Shown here piece by piece: positions 8,195 through 16,266 of a stretch of DNA of 64,000 nucleotides. The stretch is taken from positions 1-64,000 of the forward strand of contig JAFUDJ010000031.1 in NCBI GenBank assembly GCA_017459445.1. The letters run 5' to 3'. The notes under the pieces were generated by a model that saw only the letters and a program-made list of their open reading frames with translations, did no database searches and had not been told where the DNA came from. The DNA comes from Prevotella sp. Lineage in GTDB: Bacteria; Bacteroidota; Bacteroidia; Bacteroidales; Bacteroidaceae. A program made the translations under genes and the position numbers. Positions within the stretch are counted from its first letter, which is position 1. Every line of letters starts with the position of its first letter.

Positions 8195-8226
8195 TTTGGT
8201 TATGTCAAGCAAATTGAGTAATTTTG
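8195..8226 (+). promoter_or_regulatory. Promoter of the iteron-controlled ATPase gene
   Basis: TTTG (8195-8198), 20 bp, TAATTTTG (8219-8226). The first iteron (core TTGAGTAA) overlaps the -7 element, so a protein bound there would block RNA polymerase. Confidence 0.7.
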
Positions 8227-8289
8227 CAGCATAATTTGAGTAAAATTAGCAATAGAATTGAGTAAAGTTGAAAAAGATTTGAGCAAATG
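8212..8289. repeat. Four iterons, 21-22 bp apart, ending on the start codon
   Basis: Copies of (A/T)TTGAG(T/C)AA occur with their central G at 8216, 8238, 8260 and 8281. The spacing of 22, 22 and 21 bp is two helical turns, so all copies face the same side of the DNA. The first copy lies in the promoter -7 element and the last runs into the ATG of the ATPase gene at 8287. This is the layout of an operator for cooperative binding. Confidence 0.75.
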
Positions 8290-9504
8290 GAGTATATTCG
8301 CAAGCAGTTCGACACGCTGAAAGAGCGCATCTTGGAGCCCAGGAAGTTCATGCAGGTGCTGGCAGGGCCAAGGCAGGTGGGTAAATCGACGCTGGTAAAT
8401 CAGGTGCTGGCACAGGTGGACATTCCTCACGCAGTAGAGGTGGCGGATGCCGTGGACCCGAAGGACAGCGACTGGATTCATCGTGTGTGGGAATCGGCAC
8501 GCGCGACGATGATGATAAGGGGCATCGGTGAGTATCTGCTGGTGATTGACGAGGTGCAGAAAATTGAGAACTGGAGCGAGGTGGTGAAGAAGGAGTGGGA
8601 TGAGGACACGCGCAGCCGTCTGAACCTGAAGGTGGTACTGCTTGGGAGCAGCCGTCTGCTGTTAAGAAAGGGACTGACGGAGTCGCTGGCAGGACGGTAT
8701 GAACTGATAAGGATGCCACATTGGAGCCTGCGTGAGATGCAGGATGCATTCGGTGTGACGCTAGATGAGTATATTTACTTTGGCGGTTATCCCGGTCCCG
8801 CGCACTTGATAAAAGATGAGCGCCGCTGGCGGAAGTACATCAAAGACTCGCTGGTGGCTCCGGCCATCGAAAAGGACGTGGTGATGACGTCGAACATCTA
8901 CAAGCCGGCACTGATGAAGCAGCTGTTCGAACTGGGCTGCGGCTACTCGGCAGAAATCCTGTCGCTGACGAAACTGATGGGACAGTTGCAGGACGCAGGG
9001 AACGTGACAACGCTGGCGGGGTATCTGGAGATACTGAACCAGTGTGCGCTGCTGACGGCACTGCAAAAGTATGCCAACGACGAAGCACGGAAGCGGGGTT
9101 CAATTCCTAAGTACCAGGTGTATAACAATGCGCTACTGACGGCTTACAAGGGTCGAGGATTCGAGGCGGACCGGACGGACACGAGGGCTTGGGGCCGCTG
9201 GGTGGAGAGCGCTGTGGGGGCACACCTGCTAAGTATGGCAGAGGAACTGGACTACGAGGTGTACTACTGGCGAGAGCCATCGCGGAAGAAAGATGAGAAC
9301 GACAAGGACAAAGAGGTGGATTTCGTTATCGTGCGTGATGGTGAAGTGACAGCCATAGAGGTAAAGAGCGGCAGACGAGGGATGAACTCAGGACTGCCCA
9401 CCTTCGTGGAAGTGTTTCACCCGAAACGGTCGTTCATCGTAGGTACGGGCGGCGTGAGCCTGAAGGATTTCCTCGGATGCGAAGTGGAAACGCTGATTGG
9501 GTGA
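8287..9504 (+). CDS. AAA_14/DUF4143-type ATPase
   Basis: A 405-aa protein of the family that combines an AAA ATPase core with a C-terminal DUF4143 nuclease-like domain. Walker A is GPRQVGKST (27-35) and Walker B is LLVIDE (84-89). A sensor-like GSSRLLL and the motif YIYFGGYPG follow, then a helical winged-helix region. The end has a PD-(D/E)XK signature (EVDFVIVRDGEVTAIEVKSG, about 343-362). Such proteins are widespread in gut Bacteroidales and their cellular role is unknown. The four iterons running into the start codon suggest that the gene is tightly, perhaps self-, regulated. All catalytic motifs appear intact. Confidence 0.85.
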   Translation: MEYIRKQFDTLKERILEPRKFMQVLAGPRQVGKSTLVNQVLAQVDIPHAVEVADAVDPKDSDWIHRVWESARATMMIRGIGEYLLVIDEVQKIENWSEVVKKEWDEDTRSRLNLKVVLLGSSRLLLRKGLTESLAGRYELIRMPHWSLREMQDAFGVTLDEYIYFGGYPGPAHLIKDERRWRKYIKDSLVAPAIEKDVVMTSNIYKPALMKQLFELGCGYSAEILSLTKLMGQLQDAGNVTTLAGYLEILNQCALLTALQKYANDEARKRGSIPKYQVYNNALLTAYKGRGFEADRTDTRAWGRWVESAVGAHLLSMAEELDYEVYYWREPSRKKDENDKDKEVDFVIVRDGEVTAIEVKSGRRGMNSGLPTFVEVFHPKRSFIVGTGGVSLKDFLGCEVETLIG

Positions 9505-9591
9505 ACGCCCGAATCGCATCAACTTTGCGGAAAAGCGACAAATGTCGCGAAGTTACTTCGTCTCGGAAATAAAAACAAATTCACGATTTGT

Positions 9592-9622
9592 TTTGTATTT
9601 CGCTCGACTTTTCGTAACTTTG
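9592..9622 (+). promoter_or_regulatory. Promoter of the alanine symporter gene
   Basis: TTTG (9592-9595), 19 bp, TAACTTTG (9615-9622). It leaves room for a leader of about 15 nt before the GTG start at 9643. Confidence 0.8.
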
Positions 9623-9642
9623 CCGTCACATTTCAATATCAA

Positions 9643-11010
9643 GTGGAAACAATTAACGATTTCTTCTCGGTGCTAAGCTCCTTCCTATGGGGCTGGCCCA
9701 TGATAATTCTGCTGCTGGGAACCCATGTGTTTCTGACGTTTCGCTTAGGGGTGCCTCAGCGAAAGATACTGACGGGCATCCGCATGTCCGTCAAGAAAGA
9801 CGACGGTGCAACGGGGGATGTCAGCCAGTTCGGGGCATTGGCAACAGCACTGGCGGCAACCATCGGGACGGGAAACATCGTCGGCGTGGCAACGGCAGTG
9901 GCATTAGGCGGCCCGGGAGCTGTGCTGTGGTGCTGGCTGACGGGCATCTTCGGCATGTCGACAAAGTATGCAGAAGGTCTGTTGGCCGTGAAATACCGCG
10001 TCACGGGTGACGACGGCCATTACTACGGCGGTCCGATGTATGCGCTGGAGCGAGGCTTGCAGATGAAGTGGCTGGCCGTGCTGTTTGCCGTCTTCACGGC
10101 CTTGGCCTCGTTTGGCATCGGCTGTACGGTACAAGCCAACTCGATAGCCCTGTTGGCCAGCGAGACGTTTGGCATACCGACATGGATAGTGGGAGTCTTT
10201 GTCTGCGTGCTCACCGCCTCCGTCATCTTAGGAGGCGTCAGGCAAATAGCCCGTGTCTGTACGGTGCTGGTGCCTCTCATGGCGATACTCTATGTGGCGG
10301 GGTGCATCATCATCCTCGGTATGAACGGCGCCTACGTCTGGCCGGCCCTGAAGCTTATCGTCCACTCCGCCTTCAACCCCTCGGCGGCAGGCGGCGGCTT
10401 TGTGGGCGCTACGGTCATGATGGCCGCCCGCTACGGCATAGCACGCGGACTGTTCAGCAACGAGAGCGGCATGGGCTCTGCACCCATCGTGGCTGCCGCT
10501 GCCCAGACGCGCAACCCTGTCCGCCAGGCACTGGTCAGCAGCACCGGCACTTTCTGGGACACGGTGGTCATCTGCGCCCTGACGGGGCTGGTGCTCGTCA
10601 GCAGCATCCTCGCCTACCCTGACATCACATACGCCGACGGCGCTGCCCTGACCAAGGTGGCATTCTCGAAGATACCATACGTCGGGGCGCCTTTGCTGGC
10701 CTTCGGCATACTGACCTTCGCCTTCAGCACGATTCTGGGGTGGAGCTACTACGGCGAGAGCGCCGTCAACTATATAGAGGGGCGCCGCATCAACCGTTTC
10801 TACCGTATTCTCTATATCGTGGCCTTGTTCTTTGGCAGCATCATCAATCTGGACATTATCTGGAACATTGCCGACTGCATGAATGCGCTGATGGCCATTC
10901 CCAATCTGGTAGCCCTGCTACTGCTAAGCGGTGTTGCCGCCCAAGAGACCAAGCGCTACCTATGGGCCAACCGGCTGGACGACGAGATGGATATGACTAC
11001 TGATTCATAA
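9643..11010 (+). CDS. Sodium:alanine (AGCS family) symporter
   Basis: A 455-aa inner-membrane protein with about eleven hydrophobic segments. It has the family signature GALATALAATIGTGNIVGVATA and the downstream GGPGAVLWCWLTGIFGM and SNESGMGSAPI motifs. It imports alanine or glycine with sodium. The GTG at 9643 is chosen as start because a perfect promoter lies 20 bp upstream and the family needs the residues in front of the first internal Met. Its end overlaps the end of the convergent RelA/SpoT gene by 14 bp, so the two cannot be terminated independently by a hairpin between them. Confidence 0.93.
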   Translation: METINDFFSVLSSFLWGWPMIILLLGTHVFLTFRLGVPQRKILTGIRMSVKKDDGATGDVSQFGALATALAATIGTGNIVGVATAVALGGPGAVLWCWLTGIFGMSTKYAEGLLAVKYRVTGDDGHYYGGPMYALERGLQMKWLAVLFAVFTALASFGIGCTVQANSIALLASETFGIPTWIVGVFVCVLTASVILGGVRQIARVCTVLVPLMAILYVAGCIIILGMNGAYVWPALKLIVHSAFNPSAAGGGFVGATVMMAARYGIARGLFSNESGMGSAPIVAAAAQTRNPVRQALVSSTGTFWDTVVICALTGLVLVSSILAYPDITYADGAALTKVAFSKIPYVGAPLLAFGILTFAFSTILGWSYYGESAVNYIEGRRINRFYRILYIVALFFGSIINLDIIWNIADCMNALMAIPNLVALLLLSGVAAQETKRYLWANRLDDEMDMTTDS

Positions 11011-12091
11011 AGGACAGGCGCGAAGCCTGCTCCATGATGATAGCTGCCATGGTCTCGTTCTGCGGCAGCTTACCGTTGATGGTGTCGAAGAGCTGGATGA
11101 GTCCCGGCTTGCCGCCACCATTCTTTAATATATGGACGATGCAGAGGTTCTGCAAGCCTATGCTCTCGGCCAGGATGTCAATATCGGTGCTGCCCAGCTG
11201 GAAAAGGGCCAGCTGATAGGCATCGTCGTAGTTGTCAGCCATCATGCGCTCCACATCGCCCAGCGTCTTCATGCCCAGCTGTCGCAAGACGGCCACGTAC
11301 TTGGCCATGTTGTCCTCGTGCAGCTCAGCTTGCGTGATGGCAGCAATCTGGCGGTTCAGCTTGTTGAAAGGCTGCAAGCCCAGGTATGAGCGGAACGTGT
11401 CGGCATCCAGCGGCACCTCCTCTATCTTGCCGCTCTGCACCAGGCTCTGCATGCGCCGTCGATAGTCGCTGATGGCGGTACGGATATTGCTGAACTCGTT
11501 GTCGGCCAGCTCCAGCAGTCCTGCCAGCCGGCTCAGGTTGCGGTGATACTCCATCGGCGTCTCTATCTCGCTCTTATAGCCAATGTCGTGCTGAATGACT
11601 GACCATACATGCTGCAAGGCAGTGCGCATCTGCAGCTCAAAGCGAATCTCGTTAAGCTCCGGATGCTGCGGGTCCTGATAGAGCGACTTCGGAAGCCGGC
11701 AGATATAGTGCAGGGAGTTATAGCCGAAGCTGTCGAAGTCGTGCATCTTACGCTTGTCCACGGAGTTGGGCCAATCGACTTCAAACAACTGCTCGGCCAT
11801 GGATGCTATGCGGTCGACATCCTCGTTATAGAACGCAATGAGGCGCGCCCCGAAGATGTCGGTAATGTCCATCAGCGATTGATACTTCGACCCCTTGCGC
11901 TCCAGCTTCCCCGCCAGCGAGGCCTCGGACTTGATGCGCGACTCCATGGTGTTCAGCTCAACACCGCTCTGGCGCACCATGTCGCTCAGTTTCTCCATGA
12001 CAACCTTCTGCAGTTGCAGGAAAAGAGATTGCTGCTGGCGGTATTCCTCCAGCAGCATCTCATCATGCATATTAAGAACGAACTGACTCAC
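10997..12091 (-). CDS. Stand-alone RelA/SpoT-domain alarmone synthetase
   Basis: A 364-aa protein with a RelA/SpoT synthetase domain: SRIKSEASLAGKL (51-63), DIFGARLIAF (78-87), YNSLHYI (124-130) and ELQMRTALQHVWSVIQHD (152-169). Residues expected for pyrophosphate transfer (Arg83, Tyr124, Ser126, His128, Glu153, Gln155 in this numbering) are present. No HD hydrolase, TGS or ACT domain is visible, so it should be a single-purpose small synthetase making (p)ppGpp-like nucleotides. The C-terminal 180 residues are helical and not recognised. It is the last gene of the SpoIIE-ABC-lipoprotein-STAS operon, 22 bp after the STAS gene, with a GTG start. This links alarmone synthesis to partner-switch signalling by position. 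Confidence 0.85.
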   Translation of the reverse strand: MSQFVLNMHDEMLLEEYRQQQSLFLQLQKVVMEKLSDMVRQSGVELNTMESRIKSEASLAGKLERKGSKYQSLMDITDIFGARLIAFYNEDVDRIASMAEQLFEVDWPNSVDKRKMHDFDSFGYNSLHYICRLPKSLYQDPQHPELNEIRFELQMRTALQHVWSVIQHDIGYKSEIETPMEYHRNLSRLAGLLELADNEFSNIRTAISDYRRRMQSLVQSGKIEEVPLDADTFRSYLGLQPFNKLNRQIAAITQAELHEDNMAKYVAVLRQLGMKTLGDVERMMADNYDDAYQLALFQLGSTDIDILAESIGLQNLCIVHILKNGGGKPGLIQLFDTINGKLPQNETMAAIIMEQASRLSFMNQ

Positions 12092-12113
12092 TGTAGCTCT
12101 TTTCTATGACGTT

Positions 12114-12419
12114 TTAACGGATGACGAACAGGTTGAAGAAACCCGTCATCATGAACACTTTCTTGATTTCGTCATTGATGTGCTCAATTACAATCTTGCC
12201 ACCCTTGGCAGCAGCCTCCTTGCGGAGCGTGAGGAACAGGCGCAGACCTGAGCTGCTGATGTATTCCAGATTCTCGCAGTCGAGGATGATTTCCTTGTCA
12301 GCATGCTCTAACAGCGGGACAATCTCCTGCTGTGCCTTGACAGCCGCCGGGGTGTCCAAGCGTCCGCTGACGGCGGCAAGCATCACGCCGTTCTGTTCTT
12401 TGATGTCAAATGTCATCAT
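12114..12419 (-). CDS. STAS-domain anti-sigma factor antagonist
   Basis: A 101-aa single STAS domain. The phosphorylation loop is EYISSSGLRLF (53-63), where the Ser at about 56 matches the phosphorylated Ser of SpoIIAA/RsbV. Such proteins bind an anti-sigma kinase when unphosphorylated. The kinase and phosphatase partners are most likely the two output domains of the fusion protein at 16267-18666 in the same operon. It lies 16 bp after the lipoprotein gene. No sigma factor is encoded nearby, so the target of the switch is open. Confidence 0.9.
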   Translation of the reverse strand: MMTFDIKEQNGVMLAAVSGRLDTPAAVKAQQEIVPLLEHADKEIILDCENLEYISSSGLRLFLTLRKEAAAKGGKIVIEHINDEIKKVFMMTGFFNLFVIR

Positions 12420-12434
12420 ATCCTGTTTGATTCA

Positions 12435-13238
12435 TTACTTGATGATAGCTGTGCGGGCAGTCTCAATCTGTTCCTTGGCCTGAGCCAGCTGGTCCTTCAG
12501 CTCTGCCACGGTGGTAGCATTAAGCACGTTCAGCGGGGCAACAGCCTCAGCAACGGGCTTGATGTCGGGGTCGTACTCAGACAGACGGTCAACGGCATCG
12601 AGAATCAGAATCAGGCGGAAGGTCACGTTAGAGGCAGCCTCGTCGTTGAACACGCTGAGGAACTTGTCTGAATTCTGGCTGATGACATACAGCTCTTCAA
12701 CGAGTGCTGCAGAGGCAATCTGCCAGAAGTAGTTGATGCGGCCGTTCTCGTTCATGGAATCATACAGGGCTGTAGAAGTCTCGTAGATGGTGTTGGCATC
12801 CTCAATTGCCTTGAACGACGGGTCGTTGATGTCGGCAGCCAGCTTGGTGATGGCCTTGTCATAGTCCTCGGTAGGCAGTTCATAGAGCGATGCGATGTTC
12901 CTGTCGACGTTCAGGGCGCTCAGCATGCGATACTTCTCGGCCAGGGTAGCAGTCTCCTCGGCAGCATTGGCATTCAGCAGATAGTCAGGCTTCACCTGCT
13001 TCTCCTCTTTGGTCAGAGCCAAGCCGCCATTGCCTTCCTGCAGGAAGGGCAGCTGCTTCAGCTTGCCAAGTTCGGCAGCGATGCTGTCGAAGTGCATCTT
13101 GATGCTGGCCTCAATCTGCTGCTGTTCAAAACTCTTCAGGCTGTCAGCAGTCTCTTCGGTCTGTGCGTTTTTCTTACCGCCGCATGCAGCGAAAGCGATG
13201 GCTGCAAAGGCAATGGCTAATACTGATAATTTCTTCAT
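12435..13238 (-). CDS. Helical lipoprotein of unknown function
   Basis: A 267-aa protein with a lipoprotein signal peptide (MKKLSVLAIAFAAIAFAAC; lipobox Cys19). The mature part is almost entirely helical and rich in Ala, Glu and Asn, with no recognised domain. It sits between the ABC exporter and the STAS gene in one operon, so it may be a periplasmic partner of the exporter or of the dCache-like sensor. I do not recognise a named family. Confidence 0.7.
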   Translation of the reverse strand: MKKLSVLAIAFAAIAFAACGGKKNAQTEETADSLKSFEQQQIEASIKMHFDSIAAELGKLKQLPFLQEGNGGLALTKEEKQVKPDYLLNANAAEETATLAEKYRMLSALNVDRNIASLYELPTEDYDKAITKLAADINDPSFKAIEDANTIYETSTALYDSMNENGRINYFWQIASAALVEELYVISQNSDKFLSVFNDEAASNVTFRLILILDAVDRLSEYDPDIKPVAEAVAPLNVLNATTVAELKDQLAQAKEQIETARTAIIK

Positions 13239-13301
13239 TGCTTTTAGTTTTTTAAGTTATTAATTATGTGTATTGTTTATGTTTATTGTCTCTCCTATTA
13301 T

Positions 13302-16187
13302 TTACTTTCTCACGTATCTTCCCGGACAGTCCGTCAGCAGCAGGATGGTGACGATAATGCCCATCAGCAGCAGGACAGCCATGTTGAACCAAAGCGTCTT
13401 GAACTGAGTGGAACCGACTATTTTCACACTGCTATAGAACGGTGCGCGGCCCATTTTGCTGCGCGGCGTCAGGTAGATAAGGCCAGCCCTCGGCACGACA
13501 AAGTCGTCGACGACATCCAGCATCCGCTGCTGGTCGGCGCCGATGACGCAGTCTTCCAGCTTGCTGTTGTAGTGGTTGCGCTTCAGCTCCAGCAGGGTCT
13601 CCTTGCCATGCTGGCGGATGAAGGCCGAAACCTTGGCATCGGCTTGCAGCGTCAGCTGGTTGCTGCGCTTGGAAAGCACCTGCTCGGCCTTCTTCATATA
13701 GTCGTACAACGAGGCGTACGACCCGTCGCCCTGATAAGGCTCCATGCCACAGTATTCAGACACAAGGGGCAGATTCTTGCGGATAATCCTGAGGTGTTCG
13801 GGCTTCACCGCCTTGCTGCTGTCCTTCTGTTCGCTCTTCATCGTCTCCAACTGCGACTGCAACTCGTAGAGCAGTCCCATGTTGTAGAACTGGTTCCTGT
13901 ATTTCTCCTTGTGCAGTGCAAAGTAGGGTTTTTCGTATTCGTTGTCCGTGAACGATGTCACGGCCAGTGCCTCATACGACCAGCGGGAGGGGATGAGGTC
14001 GCCGATAAGGGGCACATAACCCGTCGTGCTCTTGGGTGCCAAGTCGGAGAAACTGACCACCAGTCCGCATAGCAGGATTTGCGGAATGAGCAGCATGGGA
14101 ATGCTGATGTAGATGGCTACTATCGAGTTCATGCACTGCGAGAGCAGCAGTCCCGTCAGGCTGGCCAGCATAGCCGTGGCAAAGAGGATGAGCCACCACT
14201 GCCAGAACAAGCCGTGCAGGCCCATGATGGTATTGCCTATGACGATGAACAGCAGGGTCTGTATGAGTGAGATGCCTGCCATATAGACTATCTTCGACCA
14301 TATATAGCTGGCGTATGACAGGTTCAGGAATTTCTCCCGCTTCAGCAGGGCGCGGTCCTTGATGATTTCCTCTGCCGAGCCGCTCATGCCGATAAAGGTG
14401 GCTACGATGACGGCCATGAAGAAGTAACTCACCAGGTTCTTGTTGTTCATGACGCTGTAGCCCTCGGGCGGTGCATAGCGGGTCAGCATGGCACAGATGA
14501 CGGCCAGCACGGGTGCTACCAACAAGGTGATGCACAGATACTGCACATTGGTCATCTTCGTCCTGACATTCCTGTGCAGGAAGATGGCGAACTGCTTCAG
14601 CAGCCCCGGCTTCCGCTGGTCCGACGGCGGCACATCGGTGACGGCTGGTTGCGGCATATCCCCACGCCCTTTCAGGTACAGCTCATGCCACTCCTGAGGC
14701 GACATCTTGCGCTCATCCGACAGTTCTCCGTTGTTGTTTAGTGCCTTTTCGTCGATGATGTTCAGCACTATCTCCGGGTTCACATTGCCGCACATCGGAC
14801 AGGCGCTGGTCTCGGCGTCGGCATAGTTTGCCGCCTCCTTGAAATAGGTGATGGCGTCAATGGGGTTGCCGTCGAATACGGGATAGCCGCCTTTGTCCAG
14901 CAGCCACAGCCGGTCGAACAGCTTGTAGACGTCGCTCGACGGCTGGTGTATGTTGACGATGATGAGCTTCCCCTTCAGCGTCTGCTCTTTCAGCAGGTTG
15001 ATGACCTTCTCCGTATCAGCCGACGACAGGCCCGAAGTCGGCTCGTCAAGGAACAGCACCGCCGGTTCGCGGATAAGCTCCAGCGCAATGTTCAGGCGCT
15101 TACGCTGCCCGCCGGAGATATATTTGTTGATGGCCGAGCCTACCTTTAAGTCCTTGGCGGCATCCAGCCCCAAGTCCTTCAGCGTCTTCATCACACGGCG
15201 GGCTATCTCTTCCTCGGCCATGCCTTCAAAGCACAGCTTGGCGGTAAACCACAGATTCTGGTACACCGTCAGTTCCTCTATCAGCAGGTCGTCCTGCGGC
15301 ACGAAGCCTATCAGGTCCTTGGCCCGTGGCTCGCTGATGTCATGCCCGTTGATGGTGATGCTCCCCTCCTGCGGCCTCATGCTTCCGTTCAGCAAGGACA
15401 GCAGGGTGGTCTTTCCTGTTCCCGACCCGCCCATGATGGCCAGCAGCTCTCCGCTGTGCAGCGTAAAGCTCAGGTCATGCATGCCGTTGTCGCTGTTCGG
15501 GAAGCGGAAGTTGATGTCGCGGCCGCAGAATTCCACGCTGTGCGACTTGTCCTCCGCCAGACCGTAGGTGGCGATGATGGACGAATAGTAGACGGGATGC
15601 CCCTGACTGTTCTTCAGGACACTGCTTTGCAGCCACACCTGATAGGTGCCTTGCAGCACGGGTACGTCGTTCAGGAGCACCGTGTCACTGCCCATATAGG
15701 AGAAAATCAGCAGTCCCGTCTGCTCTTCAAGCAGGGTCTTCAGCGTGCCGTTGAAGCCTTCTATCTGGTGCAGTTTGACGCGCTCCGTAGGCTTGTTGGT
15801 GACAAAGGCGAGGAAATTGTCGTACTGGCTATCCGGGATGGCAAACTCCTCGGCCATCGTTCTGAACAGCACGTCGGTATAGCTGCCGTCGCCGCTGCAG
15901 AACTCCATCAGTCGCAGCAGGAGCAGCGATTGCTCACTGGTGCGAATCTTACCATGCAGACCGCTGCAAATAGAGCTGACCGTCTCCATGGCATTCAGGT
16001 TTTCCGTCATCCCGTATGCCATGCGCATGTCGCTGTACAGGTCCAGATAGAGGTCGATATTCCTGATTCCGAAATGATGACGCAGATAGCTCACCAGCAA
16101 ATTCTTTGCTCGCTGCTCTTCCACTTGCTCCATTTCTCCGAAAAGAGCAAACAGGCTGATGAAACTCGACAGTATAACGTCAGTCAT
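13302..16187 (-). CDS. ABCG-like ABC exporter (fused ATPase and permease)
   Basis: A 961-aa protein. The N-terminal 200 residues are helical and perhaps TerB-like. The ABC domain then has Walker A GGSGTGKT, signature ISGGQRKRLNIA and Walker B AVLFLDEPTSGLSS, followed by the switch region IVNIHQPSSD. A zinc-ribbon-like CPMCGNVNPE lies in the linker. The C-terminal half is an ABC2-type permease with about six membrane segments split by a large loop. This is the ABCG order (ATPase first) seen in many Bacteroidetes. The substrate is unknown. It is the second gene of the signalling operon. TATATTTG at 16205-16212 (minus) could give it an extra promoter. Confidence 0.85.
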   Translation of the reverse strand: MTDVILSSFISLFALFGEMEQVEEQRAKNLLVSYLRHHFGIRNIDLYLDLYSDMRMAYGMTENLNAMETVSSICSGLHGKIRTSEQSLLLLRLMEFCSGDGSYTDVLFRTMAEEFAIPDSQYDNFLAFVTNKPTERVKLHQIEGFNGTLKTLLEEQTGLLIFSYMGSDTVLLNDVPVLQGTYQVWLQSSVLKNSQGHPVYYSSIIATYGLAEDKSHSVEFCGRDINFRFPNSDNGMHDLSFTLHSGELLAIMGGSGTGKTTLLSLLNGSMRPQEGSITINGHDISEPRAKDLIGFVPQDDLLIEELTVYQNLWFTAKLCFEGMAEEEIARRVMKTLKDLGLDAAKDLKVGSAINKYISGGQRKRLNIALELIREPAVLFLDEPTSGLSSADTEKVINLLKEQTLKGKLIIVNIHQPSSDVYKLFDRLWLLDKGGYPVFDGNPIDAITYFKEAANYADAETSACPMCGNVNPEIVLNIIDEKALNNNGELSDERKMSPQEWHELYLKGRGDMPQPAVTDVPPSDQRKPGLLKQFAIFLHRNVRTKMTNVQYLCITLLVAPVLAVICAMLTRYAPPEGYSVMNNKNLVSYFFMAVIVATFIGMSGSAEEIIKDRALLKREKFLNLSYASYIWSKIVYMAGISLIQTLLFIVIGNTIMGLHGLFWQWWLILFATAMLASLTGLLLSQCMNSIVAIYISIPMLLIPQILLCGLVVSFSDLAPKSTTGYVPLIGDLIPSRWSYEALAVTSFTDNEYEKPYFALHKEKYRNQFYNMGLLYELQSQLETMKSEQKDSSKAVKPEHLRIIRKNLPLVSEYCGMEPYQGDGSYASLYDYMKKAEQVLSKRSNQLTLQADAKVSAFIRQHGKETLLELKRNHYNSKLEDCVIGADQQRMLDVVDDFVVPRAGLIYLTPRSKMGRAPFYSSVKIVGSTQFKTLWFNMAVLLLMGIIVTILLLTDCPGRYVRK

Positions 16188-16266
16188 TTCTTGGTTTTAA
16201 TTTGCAAATATATTAAAAAACTTAGACTATGCTCTTATCACCGCAGTTAAAAAACGCTAAAAGACA

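Noticed and set aside
15342..16250. Long plus-strand open frame (302 codons) opposite the ABC exporter gene
   Set aside because: Its codons mirror the GC-rich exporter gene and it has no recognisable domain; it is a shadow. The same holds for 17476-18681 opposite the SpoIIE gene and 13266-14072.
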